Shown in pieces: positions 1-8,013 of a DNA stretch of 64,000 nt. The notes under the pieces were generated by a model that had not been told where the DNA came from, did not search any database, and saw only the letters and a program-made list of their open reading frames with translations. Source of the DNA: UBA1206 sp050953105 (GTDB lineage: Bacteria > Bacillota > Clostridia > Oscillospirales > CAG-382); NCBI GenBank assembly GCA_050953105.1, contig JBMNMA010000004.1:248001-312000 (forward strand). The letters run 5' to 3'. Both the position numbers and the translations under genes were made by a program. The number at the start of each line of letters is the position of its first letter. Within the stretch, counting starts at the first letter, position 1.

Positions 1-1574
1 ACCAGACCTACCATTTCGCCCTTGTTTATGTCAAGGGTTATGTTTTTAAGAATGTCCTCATAGTTATTGTAGCCGAAGAACACACGGTCAAGCTTAATGT
101 TGCCTTCCATAGTACGGCTTACCGCTTCGGTGTCGTCGGCAATTTCGGGCTGCTCGTCAAGCAGGTCAAAGATTTTAGCCAGCGACGTCATTGATCTGGC
201 AAACTGTCTGGGCAGGAACGCCGCCTGACGGATAGGCCCGTATATAAGGGCTACATAGTTCATAAAAAGTATAAGCTGACCGGCGGTCATGGTGCCTTCG
301 ATAACCTTAAAGCCCACGAACAACAACACCGCATATTCGCCTATGCCGAGAAGGAAGAAGGCAAAGGGCATTATGGTGTTCCAGGTCCGCTCGTTCTTTT
401 GGGAAATGTCGGCCACTTTTCTGGCCGCTTTGCTGAATCTGCCCGATTCATGCTTTTCGGTGCCGAACACCTTAACCACCCGTATTCCCGAAAATACGTC
501 GTGAAGCAGGGAGTTTAACGAAGATTCGGCATGCCACTGACGGGTGTATATTGCATGCATGAAGTTGCGGCAGAAGTAGAAAATCATTATTACCACAGGA
601 ATGGGGAGGAGGACAAGCAGCGTCAGCTTCCAGTTAAGGATAAACATTATAACGCTTACACCTATAAAGGTAAGGCCTATCCGCAGAATGTCGGGGAGAA
701 CCGACATAAGGAAGTCCCGCACCACTTCGGTGTCCCGGGTAATTCTTGTAATAATTTCTCCGGCGGTGCGCTTGGATATACCGGAAAGAGTCATTTCCTG
801 CACCTTACGGTAAACCGCTTCTCTAAGGTCAACCGTCATTTTGTTGCCCACTTTGACAAGAATAATCTGCCGTATGGCCGCAAGCAGCGTTACCGCAAGG
901 GTTATGCCCGCCATGGCGGCGATGGTGAGGAAAAATCCCGTTGTTGTCCCGGGGGTTCCCTCCTGAACAAACAGATATTTGTCTATAAGGTCCCGGGTAA
1001 TGCGGGGAGCGTAAATGTTAAGGGCGGTTACCGCAAAGAAAAGCACCATCGTAAAAATTATGGCGCCCATATAGGGCTTGGCAAAGGGCAGGGCCTTTGC
1101 AAACAGCTTTTTACGGTTGGCACAGTTGGGGCAAACCCTTGAGCCTGCCCGGTAGGGTGTCCCGCAGTGGGAACAGGCGGTCTGGTCTTCCTCGGTGGAA
1201 AGCTTTGTCGTAACCCTTCCGCTTTTAACGGCCTTAAGCCGCTTTACGGTGTTTTGAAGGGCAACGGCGTTTTTCATATCCGAACGGCAAAGTTCAAACC
1301 GTTTGCCGTCTGAGGTATATTCGATTGCAGCGCAGCCTATATACTGAATATACTCTATTTCCTCCATGACGTCAAGGGAAATTGACGAAACCTTTCCGTT
1401 TTCGGTAAGTATGTGAACAGTTTTCCCTTCAACGCCGCCGGCGCCTATTACATATTTGTTTTCCCGGGTAAGGTTGAAACGGAACACAAACAAAGGCTCG
1501 GTGTCAAAGGAGTTGTGTAGCTGCTCTATGGCTTTGTCATAAATGCTAATGGTTGTTTTTAATTTCGGAGTCAT
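1..1574 (-). CDS. ABC exporter half-transporter with N-terminal zinc ribbon (partial, 3' end outside window)
   Basis: Reading leftward from the ATG at 1574, the protein starts MTPKLKTTISIYDKAIEQL. A beta-rich domain of about 150 residues comes first, then a zinc ribbon (CSHCG, later CPNC), then six hydrophobic segments of an ABC exporter membrane domain. The gene leaves the window just after the start of the nucleotide-binding domain, before Walker A, so ATPase motifs are not visible here. The arrangement matches the gene at 2219-4501, and the two probably form a heterodimeric exporter in the cytoplasmic membrane. It lies 45 bases downstream of the DUF1854 gene in the same direction, so one operon is likely. 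The substrate cannot be read from the sequence. Confidence 0.85.
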   Translation of the reverse strand, partial: MTPKLKTTISIYDKAIEQLHNSFDTEPLFVFRFNLTRENKYVIGAGGVEGKTVHILTENGKVSSISLDVMEEIEYIQYIGCAAIEYTSDGKRFELCRSDMKNAVALQNTVKRLKAVKSGRVTTKLSTEEDQTACSHCGTPYRAGSRVCPNCANRKKLFAKALPFAKPYMGAIIFTMVLFFAVTALNIYAPRITRDLIDKYLFVQEGTPGTTTGFFLTIAAMAGITLAVTLLAAIRQIILVKVGNKMTVDLREAVYRKVQEMTLSGISKRTAGEIITRITRDTEVVRDFLMSVLPDILRIGLTFIGVSVIMFILNWKLTLLVLLPIPVVIMIFYFCRNFMHAIYTRQWHAESSLNSLLHDVFSGIRVVKVFGTEKHESGRFSKAARKVADISQKNERTWNTIMPFAFFLLGIGEYAVLLFVGFKVIEGTMTAGQLILFMNYVALIYGPIRQAAFLPRQFARSMTSLAKIFDLLDEQPEIADDTEAVSRTMEGNIKLDRVFFGYNNYEDILKNITLDINKGEMVGL

Positions 1575-1619
1575 AATTTTCTCCCGCTTTTAACCTTTCG
1601 GGTTAAAAATGCTTTACCG

Positions 1620-2186
1620 TTACAGATAAAGCTCAATTTTCTTAAAGCTCTTCCGGTCAAGGTCCATTACGTCGGGAATTTCATAGCGGTTGCCGTCCAC
1701 GTCGGTAAGCACCAGCCGGGTTTCTGATACCTTGGCTATGTTCCGGTAGGTGTCGTACATGGCAAATGACATTTCGCCGTGGTCGGTTTCGGTTTCCCAG
1801 TAGGAATATCCGAACCTTTCCTTAACCGAATTTATTTTTTTAATCTTAGGGGTAAAATACTTTCTTTTAAGCTCTTTTTCAATAATCTCCCGGCCGTTGC
1901 CGTCGAAATCGGATATATTTTTGATTATTCCGTATTCGTTCCCTTCCTTGTCGGTTACCGAAATAAAGGTGTCGGCCGAATCGTAGGGGAAAGCCCGGTG
2001 GAAGAATACCCTGCCTAAGTCCTGCCACACCGGTTCGTCGGACGCCGAGACATCAAGGTCGTCCTTCTTTACCGGGGGAATAAAGGCGTTTACGCAGGGG
2101 AAACCGTTTTCGGTTTCGTAAAACTTTGCGTTTTCGGGTGTAAGATACACCACTTTTACTATATCAAGAAAATCATTTTTTTCCAT
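1620..2186 (-). CDS. DUF1854 family protein
   Basis: The 188-residue protein carries the hallmarks of DUF1854: an HRAFPYD segment near residue 63, then FISVTDKEGNEYGII, a KRKYFTPKIKKI block, a W-x-ETDHGE segment and a C-terminal LVLTDVDGNRYEIPDV block. No signal peptide or membrane segment is seen, so it is probably cytoplasmic. DUF1854 genes are known next to ABC exporters, and some family names link them to cyanophycin metabolism. The position between two half-exporter genes fits that pattern. The biochemical role is unknown; it may be a regulatory or substrate-handling partner of the exporter. Confidence 0.85.
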   Translation of the reverse strand: MEKNDFLDIVKVVYLTPENAKFYETENGFPCVNAFIPPVKKDDLDVSASDEPVWQDLGRVFFHRAFPYDSADTFISVTDKEGNEYGIIKNISDFDGNGREIIEKELKRKYFTPKIKKINSVKERFGYSYWETETDHGEMSFAMYDTYRNIAKVSETRLVLTDVDGNRYEIPDVMDLDRKSFKKIELYL

Positions 2187-2218
2187 TTTTCAACCCTCCT
2201 TGCGGTTTGAAACGGGTA

Positions 2219-4501
2219 TTATTCCTCAATGCCTATGGTCTTAAGGGCTTCTACCTGCATCTTATACAGCTCGTAGTATTTGCCCTTCTTTTTAAGCAGC
2301 TCTACCGCCGTACCCTCCTCGGGCATCTTGCCGTTTTCAAGCACAATCAGCTTGTCGGCGTCCCTAAGGGTGGAAAGTCTGTGGGCAATGATTATGGTGG
2401 TTCTGTCCCTGGTCAGGCTGTCAAGGGCGTTTTGAATCTGCCGCTCGGTTTGAGTGTCCATGGCGGCGGTGGCTTCGTCAAGGACAAGGATAGAGGGGTT
2501 CTTAAGAACGGCTCTTGCTATTGAAATCCGCTGCTTTTCGCCGCCTGAAAGGTCCTTGTAACCAAAGCCGATCATGGTTTCATAGGCGTCGGGATATTTT
2601 ATTATAAACTGGTGGGCGGAGGCTATCTTTGCCGCCGCAATAACCTCCTCGTTGGTGGCGTCGGGGCGGGCGTAGCGGATGTTTTCCATTATGGTTCCCC
2701 TGAAAAGGTAGGTTTCCTGGGAAACTATGGCCACCGCTGACCGGAGGGTTTCAAAGGACAGGTCTTTAAGGTTAACCCCGTCAATGAATATTTCCCCCGA
2801 AACCGGGTCGTAAAGCCGGGTTAACAGGTTGGCAAGGGTGGATTTACCCGCCCCCGTCTGCCCCACTATTCCCAGCGTTGAGCCGGCAGGCACGTTGAAG
2901 GAAATATGGTCTATTACTATACGGTTTTCCTCGTAGGAAAAGGTTACGTCCCTAAACTCAACCTCGCCTTTTATGTTTTCAAGGGTAACGGGGTTTTCGG
3001 ACTCTTTAATTTCCGGCGTGGTGTCGCTTATCTCAAACAGCCGCTGGAGGGCGTTTAAGCATTCCGACCACCAGTTTGAAACGTCGGCAAAGAAGTCAAG
3101 GGGGTCGTAAATCATACCCACATAGGCTATAAAGGTCATAAGCTGACCGTAGTCAAGCCGTCCGGTGTGCTTATACACCTGCCAGCCGCCCACCGCCCAT
3201 ACCACGTAAATGCCTATCCGCATTAAAAAGCCGAGCATACGGAAAACCTTGTTGGCGGTAACGCCCACCACCGTCTGGGCTTCGGCCTGGGCTTTGGCCC
3301 GGTCCTGGAACCGTTTGATTTCGGTTTCTTCCCGGGAGAAGGACTTAACCACCCTCATGCCGTTTAACACGTCGGAAATAAGGGAGTTAAAGGCCCGCCG
3401 CTTGGAATAGGATCTGGCGTGGAGCTTTGAAAACATTGAGAAGGTAAGCTTAAAGGCAATTATAAATATGGGAACGGTTATAAAGGTATACAGCGTTAAT
3501 AACGGATCCATTGTCAGCATGACAATAAGGACGGCTATAAGCTGAAGTATGTTGGTTACAAGATAGGGAAATCCGTCGCAGAAGAACCAGTATATGGTGG
3601 TTGCGTCGGAGTTTATCTGTGTCATAAGACCGCCTGTCTGGCGGGAGGTGAAGAACCTGAGGGAAAGCCGGCCAACGGTGTCGAAAATTGTCTTTTTAAG
3701 GTCATAAACCACCTCAGCGGCAACCTTGGCGTTTATAATACCGTTAATAAGGGACACCACCATGGAAATAAGGCGGACGCCTATAATCATAAGGACAATC
3801 TGCCATATCTGGCCGTACATGCTTCCTTCCTTGTTCAAGACCTCATTGTAGAATATCTGGTTGGAAACATAGGGGGAAATTATCCCCAGCCCCGCCACAA
3901 GGGCAAAGGCAACAAAAATAAGTAAAATAAAGTATTTATACTTTAAAAACATTTTGGCAAGGCGTTTTATAAGCTTTGCCTTTTCCATGCACTTGGGACA
4001 GATTTTACGGTTTATATCGGGATACCGTCTGTGGCACTTGGGGCAGAAGTGGGATTCTTCGGTTTCCCCTTTCAGCTTTTCCTCGTCCACCTTGCCGTCT
4101 TTTTTAAGCTGGTTGGCGGCATCGCAGATGACATTTACGTCATGCTTGCAGGTGGAGGAAAACCTCATTACCTCAAGCACCCTGCCATCCTTTGTGCAGA
4201 CGGCCCGTCCGCCGGATATAAAAAGCTCTACCGTAAAATCACTGCATTCCGATATGACAAACTCATTGTAATCGGTGCATTTGAAGTATTCGGTACGGTT
4301 ATGGGACTTGGCTTTTCCCTCAAAGGTTATAAACCCTTCGGCTACTGCTATTTTTTCCTTTGTAAGGACGCCGAAAACGTTTTTATAAACCCCGTCTTTT
4401 CCCATGTCGCTTTCCATGGTGATTATACACTCGTCAAGGGGTATGCCCTTTTCACCGAAAAACGCCACTACCGACGGGGTAAATTTTTTAAGCTCAGTCA
4501 T
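2219..4501 (-). CDS. ABC exporter half-transporter with N-terminal beta domain and zinc ribbon, complete
   Basis: The chosen start is the ATG at 4501 (MTELKKFTPSVV), preceded by a GAGGGTG ribosome site; longer in-frame starts lack one. The 760-residue protein has a beta-rich region (about 1-165), a zinc ribbon (FCPKCHRRYPDINRKICPKC), six membrane segments (about 200-470) and a nucleotide-binding domain. The last has Walker A GQTGAGKST, signature LSGGEKQR, Walker B ILVLDEATAAMD and an H-loop (IIAHRLS). All ATPase motifs look intact. This is the MsbA/LmrA-type exporter layout with an unusual cytoplasmic N-terminal extension shared with the gene at 1-1574. It is probably the first gene of the exporter-DUF1854 operon. 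Lipid, peptide or polymer export are all possible. Confidence 0.9.
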   Translation of the reverse strand: MTELKKFTPSVVAFFGEKGIPLDECIITMESDMGKDGVYKNVFGVLTKEKIAVAEGFITFEGKAKSHNRTEYFKCTDYNEFVISECSDFTVELFISGGRAVCTKDGRVLEVMRFSSTCKHDVNVICDAANQLKKDGKVDEEKLKGETEESHFCPKCHRRYPDINRKICPKCMEKAKLIKRLAKMFLKYKYFILLIFVAFALVAGLGIISPYVSNQIFYNEVLNKEGSMYGQIWQIVLMIIGVRLISMVVSLINGIINAKVAAEVVYDLKKTIFDTVGRLSLRFFTSRQTGGLMTQINSDATTIYWFFCDGFPYLVTNILQLIAVLIVMLTMDPLLTLYTFITVPIFIIAFKLTFSMFSKLHARSYSKRRAFNSLISDVLNGMRVVKSFSREETEIKRFQDRAKAQAEAQTVVGVTANKVFRMLGFLMRIGIYVVWAVGGWQVYKHTGRLDYGQLMTFIAYVGMIYDPLDFFADVSNWWSECLNALQRLFEISDTTPEIKESENPVTLENIKGEVEFRDVTFSYEENRIVIDHISFNVPAGSTLGIVGQTGAGKSTLANLLTRLYDPVSGEIFIDGVNLKDLSFETLRSAVAIVSQETYLFRGTIMENIRYARPDATNEEVIAAAKIASAHQFIIKYPDAYETMIGFGYKDLSGGEKQRISIARAVLKNPSILVLDEATAAMDTQTERQIQNALDSLTRDRTTIIIAHRLSTLRDADKLIVLENGKMPEEGTAVELLKKKGKYYELYKMQVEALKTIGIEE

Positions 4502-4515
4502 ATTTCTAACACCCT

Positions 4516-4532
4516 CGGGACAATATGTCCCG
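4516..4532. promoter_or_regulatory. Perfect inverted repeat upstream of the exporter operon
   Basis: Seven-base arms (CGGGACA and TGTCCCG) surround an ATA centre, 15 bases upstream of the chosen start at 4501. This could be an operator or a hairpin at the translation start. No regulator gene lies next to it. Confidence 0.4.
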
Positions 4533-4849
4533 GAAAAATTACCGTTATGTCTTTTACGGACAGAAAAACCATCCGTATACCTTATTTTTGCCACTCCACC
4601 CCCCACATAAACCCAAAAGCGGCAAAAACACATCATAATAATACTATATTACAATACAAATTTCAAGCGTAATACTATCGGTTTTACTCTACATTTAGTT
4701 GAGTTATTTGTATAATTTATACAGAATCAGTTAATAAAATGGTAATAGGGGGATAATAAAATTATGCAAATTGGAGGAACAACGGTTTGTTTTATAAAAA
4801 TCGTTTGCAATAAGGAATACGGTGTTACCCCGATTTACAGCAGACATTT
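4533..4849. other. Intergenic stretch between exporter operon and aldehyde dehydrogenase
   Basis: About 320 AT-rich bases lie downstream of the aldehyde dehydrogenase and upstream of the exporter operon. The operon promoter should be here, but I could not pick a convincing pair of boxes. No coding signal was recognised. Confidence 0.4.
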
Positions 4850-6277
4850 CTATTTTTCAAACATTTTCAATAGCTTCATTTTAAGCTTTTCACCCTTTCC
4901 GGTATAGGGGTGCTCCCGCAGGGAAAGGTTAAACCTTGTTTTTCCCGTCAGCACCGTTACGGGATGGGTGAACTCCCTAAATCCCCATTCCCCGTGATAT
5001 GCCCCCATTCCCGAATGTCCCACACCGTTAAAGGGGACACCCTTTACCATCATGTGAATGCACACCTCGTTTATGCATCCCCCGCCGTACTGCAGGGTGG
5101 ACATAACCTTTTTCGCCCACTTTTTATCCCTGGTAAACACATACATGGCAAGGGGATGCTCCCTTTCGGCAACAGCTGCCGTCAGGGAATATATTTCGCT
5201 GTCCTTAAAGGGGACTATGGGAAGAAGCGGGGAGAAAAGCTCCTGGTTTACAATATCCTCGTCAATGTTTACAGGGTATATGATGGTTGGGGAAAATTTG
5301 CGGTTTTGCCTGTTTCCGGTTCCGCCATAAATTATACGGTCTTTGTATTTATCGGCAAGATGCTGACATCTGTCGTAGGCAGCTTCACTTATAAGTTTGG
5401 GATATTCGTCGCTTTCCACGGCATTTCGACCAATCTGACGGATAAATTCGCTTTTTAGTGCCTCTATAAACCCGCCTGCAATCTCCTCGGCTACCGCCAC
5501 CTGATTAATATTAATGCAAATCTGCCCTGCGTTGCAAAGCTTGATAAAGGCGATTTTACGGGCGGCGTCCTTTATATCGGCGTCTGACCGGACAATACAC
5601 CAGTTGCCGTTTTCCGCCCCCAGCTCAAGGGCTACCGGAGTAAGCTTGTCCGCCGCCTTGGCAAGCACGTGTTTTCCCACCGCCGGGGAACCGGTGTAGA
5701 ATATTTTATCAAACCTCTCGTCAAGGCACATATCCGCCATGTCATGCCCGCCGTCGATAACCGTAACATAATCATCGCCAAAGGTGTCCGAAATAAGCTT
5801 TTTTAGCGCTAAAGTTGATGCAGGCGACTTGGAGGACGCCTTGATAACCGCCGTATTCCCCCCGGCAATGCTTGCTGTTAAGACGCCAAGGGTAAGAAGA
5901 ATAGGGAAGTTAAAGGGACTTATAATAAGGGTAACCCCGTAGGGCAGCTTGTAAACCCTTGTAAAAATGCTGGGAAAGCACATAAGTCCAGAAAAATGCC
6001 TTTCCGGCCTTGCCCATTTTTTAAGATGCCGTATTGTTTCGTTTATTTCCGCAATTACAGGGCCGATGTCGCACAAATAGGCCTCGACCTTGCTTCGCCC
6101 GAGATCCTTATACAGCGCATCTTCAAGCTCTTCTTCATATGCTAAAACCGCAGCCTTAAGCTTTTTTAGCTGCTCTATGCGCCATTTTACATCCAATGTT
6201 TTTCCGCTTTTAAAAAATACCCTTTGATTATTTATGATTTCCCTTATTTTTTCAGGCGTGTAAGTCATGTTTTCCAT
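4850..6277 (-). CDS. NAD(P)-dependent aldehyde dehydrogenase, class 3-like
   Basis: The 475-residue protein belongs to the aldehyde dehydrogenase superfamily, which oxidises aldehydes to acids with NAD(P)+. Visible family features are the SPFNFP substrate-channel motif near residue 120, FYTGSPAVGKHV of the cofactor fold, the general-base Glu in ALELGAENG (about 218) and the catalytic Cys in NAGQIC (about 254). Length and the Cys position fit the short class 3/coniferyl aldehyde type. A hydrophobic C-terminus typical of membrane-bound class 3 enzymes is not obvious. The start has GGGGG just upstream; a second ATG three codons on is equally possible. The phosphatase gene ends upstream of it at 6330, so the two may be co-transcribed. 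The substrate is not known. Confidence 0.9.
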   Translation of the reverse strand: MENMTYTPEKIREIINNQRVFFKSGKTLDVKWRIEQLKKLKAAVLAYEEELEDALYKDLGRSKVEAYLCDIGPVIAEINETIRHLKKWARPERHFSGLMCFPSIFTRVYKLPYGVTLIISPFNFPILLTLGVLTASIAGGNTAVIKASSKSPASTLALKKLISDTFGDDYVTVIDGGHDMADMCLDERFDKIFYTGSPAVGKHVLAKAADKLTPVALELGAENGNWCIVRSDADIKDAARKIAFIKLCNAGQICININQVAVAEEIAGGFIEALKSEFIRQIGRNAVESDEYPKLISEAAYDRCQHLADKYKDRIIYGGTGNRQNRKFSPTIIYPVNIDEDIVNQELFSPLLPIVPFKDSEIYSLTAAVAEREHPLAMYVFTRDKKWAKKVMSTLQYGGGCINEVCIHMMVKGVPFNGVGHSGMGAYHGEWGFREFTHPVTVLTGKTRFNLSLREHPYTGKGEKLKMKLLKMFEK

Positions 6278-6329
6278 ACCCCCTTTGGCCTTTTGAAAAT
6301 AAATCCGGCAATTTTATTTGCCGGTGTGT

Positions 6330-7133
6330 TTATTCAAGATACATTTTGCGAAAAGACGAAATTTCGTCCTTTCCTATACCCATTCTTTCGTTAAAGTATT
6401 GCGTTATGCTGCCGTATTCGTTTTCAATATAGTCATACGCCGCTAAAAGGTATTCGGGGTATACCAGCGTTATGTCACGGACAACCCTTTTTATAAGCTC
6501 GTTGTCATTAACGCCCTCCATATTAACCGCTATCGAGTTCGGGTAAACACCGGTATAGCGGTTGGTGTCGGTGTAATCGGCTATAATATCGTGCCTGCTT
6601 GCCCCAAGCAGCTCCAGCACAAACATGGCGGCAATCCCCGTCCGGTCCTTGCCGGCGGTGCAATGCCATAGGGAACATCCCTCGTTTTCAATAAGATCCT
6701 TTAAAAACAGGGAATACTGTTTTACCGAGTGATCGTCCTTTACAAGGTTTACATACAGATTAGCCATGTAGTGTTTGCCGTAGTCGGGGTTTTCGGCAGC
6801 CATTTCAAATATCTTTTTCATGGTTTCTTTAACCGACCGGTCGTCCCAGGTTATCCCGGACGTCACCTCGTTTATTACCGGCAGATGAATGTATAAGGCA
6901 TTTTTAATGTCGGGATTAGGTCTTTCGGCTTTTTCGCCGCTGGTGCGAAAATCGTAAACCTTCCGTAAACCCATTTCCTCAAGCAGTAAAAGGTCGTTTT
7001 CGCAGGCGGACGACAGCATTCCGCTTCGTAAAAGGCAGCGGCTTTTAATTAAACCGTATCTGGTTTTTATCCCACCTAAATCTCTGGTGTTATTAAGGCT
7101 GATAAACTTTATCAGACGGCTGGTATTTTCCAT
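6330..7133 (-). CDS. Tyrosine-protein phosphatase, IphP/SIW14-like family
   Basis: The 267-residue protein has the N-terminal TRDLGG and LLRSG motifs, a DFRTSGE segment and the CX5R phosphatase loop HCTAGKDRTG with nucleophile Cys158 and Arg164. This order is that of the IphP-type (Y_phosphatase3) family, which removes phosphate from tyrosine or from phosphoinositide-like substrates. No signal peptide is present, so it acts in the cytoplasm. AAGGATGG precedes the ATG. It lies 52 bases upstream of the aldehyde dehydrogenase on the same strand. The target is unknown. Confidence 0.9.
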   Translation of the reverse strand: MENTSRLIKFISLNNTRDLGGIKTRYGLIKSRCLLRSGMLSSACENDLLLLEEMGLRKVYDFRTSGEKAERPNPDIKNALYIHLPVINEVTSGITWDDRSVKETMKKIFEMAAENPDYGKHYMANLYVNLVKDDHSVKQYSLFLKDLIENEGCSLWHCTAGKDRTGIAAMFVLELLGASRHDIIADYTDTNRYTGVYPNSIAVNMEGVNDNELIKRVVRDITLVYPEYLLAAYDYIENEYGSITQYFNERMGIGKDEISSFRKMYLE

Positions 7134-7270
7134 TTTTAATCCATCCTTGCAGGTTTTATTACTTATTTAGCCTTTATTCGTATTATAATAATAAATTGAA
7201 ATATTTCAATGATATTAAGAAAAACATTTTAATTAAAACATCAAATTTAACATTACCCGGCTGGAATATC

Positions 7271-7402
7271 TATAATCAAGTGGTAAAATTACAAAGATAC
7301 GGCAAACCATGACTTTGGCAGGTAAACCGTATAGCGGTAAAATAGAAAAACCAAATTAAAAACAAGGCGCTTTTTGTAAAAGAGCTAAAAGCGCTTTTTT
7401 GT
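7271..7402 (+). ncRNA. Possible structured RNA ending in an intrinsic terminator
   Basis: A TATAAT box at 7271-7276 with a weak -35 is followed by a compact region in which ATACGG and CCGTAT pair around CCA/TGG and two GNAAACC-like segments. It ends in a GCGCTTTT/AAAAGCGC terminator (7367-7394) with a T run. No open reading frame of note is inside. It could be a small RNA or a leader whose gene is separately promoted. It does not match a riboswitch class I can name. Confidence 0.4.
7367..7402 (+). terminator. Intrinsic terminator
   Basis: An eight-base stem (7367-7374 with 7387-7394) is followed by TTTTTT. It sits before the marR promoter and insulates it from upstream transcription. Confidence 0.7.
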
Positions 7403-7451
7403 TTCTTTTTGACCAAACCCAATAATTTATATATTGTTTACAAAACCGTAA

Positions 7452-7498
7452 TTGATATAATTGGGATTGCTAACTATAATCTAACACCGTTAGCAATC
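7452..7498 (+). promoter_or_regulatory. marR promoter with inverted-repeat operator
   Basis: TTGATA (7452-7457) and TATAAT (7475-7480) are 17 bases apart. A perfect ten-base inverted repeat (GATTGCTAAC at 7465-7474 and GTTAGCAATC at 7489-7498) overlaps the -10 box. The position suggests binding by the MarR protein encoded just downstream, as is usual for the family. Confidence 0.75.
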
Positions 7499-7521
7499 AA
7501 ATTTGTTAAAGGAGGTGCAGT

Positions 7522-7959
7522 ATGGCAAACAGAGATGAAGTTGAGCAGATAATGGAAATAATCAAAGGCGTGGAGCTTAAAAAAGTATTCCGGGCACTCA
7601 ATGCAAACACTGCCGGCATAGGTGCGGTGCTTCGCATCCTCTACGACCACGGCAAAACCGTAACCTCCGGGCAAATCAGCGATTTGCTGGGGGTAAGCTC
7701 AGCCAGAGTTGCCGTATTGCTTAAGACAATGGAATCCAAGGGGCTTATCGCCAAACGCAAGGACGTTCTGGACGGACGGATTACCATTGTTACCCTGACC
7801 CCTTTCGGGGAGGAGGCAATATCAAAAATACATGAAGAATTATATAATCAGATTAGTCGCATAATCGACAAAGTGGGATTTGACAGGTTAAAACAGTTTA
7901 TCACCCTATCACAGGAGATAGAAAAAGCAATAAAACCAAACCCGTGTGTGTTTAATTAA
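7522..7959 (+). CDS. MarR family transcriptional regulator
   Basis: The 145-residue protein has a winged helix-turn-helix: the recognition region SGQISDLLGVSSARVAVLLKT at about 53-74, then the wing KGLIAKRKDVLDGRITIVTLT. Flanking helices would form the dimer interface. AAAGGAGGTG precedes the ATG. MarR proteins usually repress their own operon and release DNA when a small molecule binds. The inverted repeat over its -10 box and the ABC gene 54 bases downstream suggest it controls that transporter. The ligand is unknown. Confidence 0.92.
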   Translation: MANRDEVEQIMEIIKGVELKKVFRALNANTAGIGAVLRILYDHGKTVTSGQISDLLGVSSARVAVLLKTMESKGLIAKRKDVLDGRITIVTLTPFGEEAISKIHEELYNQISRIIDKVGFDRLKQFITLSQEIEKAIKPNPCVFN

Positions 7960-8013
7960 GCCGATGACCAATGAAAAAAGATATAAATCAGGAATTTTAC
8001 AGGAGGAAAAACC

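Noticed and set aside
531..1142. Long open frame on plus strand
   Set aside because: It is the reverse of a clear ABC exporter gene and has no family features.
7283..7350. Cyclic di-GMP (GEMM) riboswitch
   Set aside because: GGCAAACC is present, but the conserved GGGACGCAAAGC part is missing.
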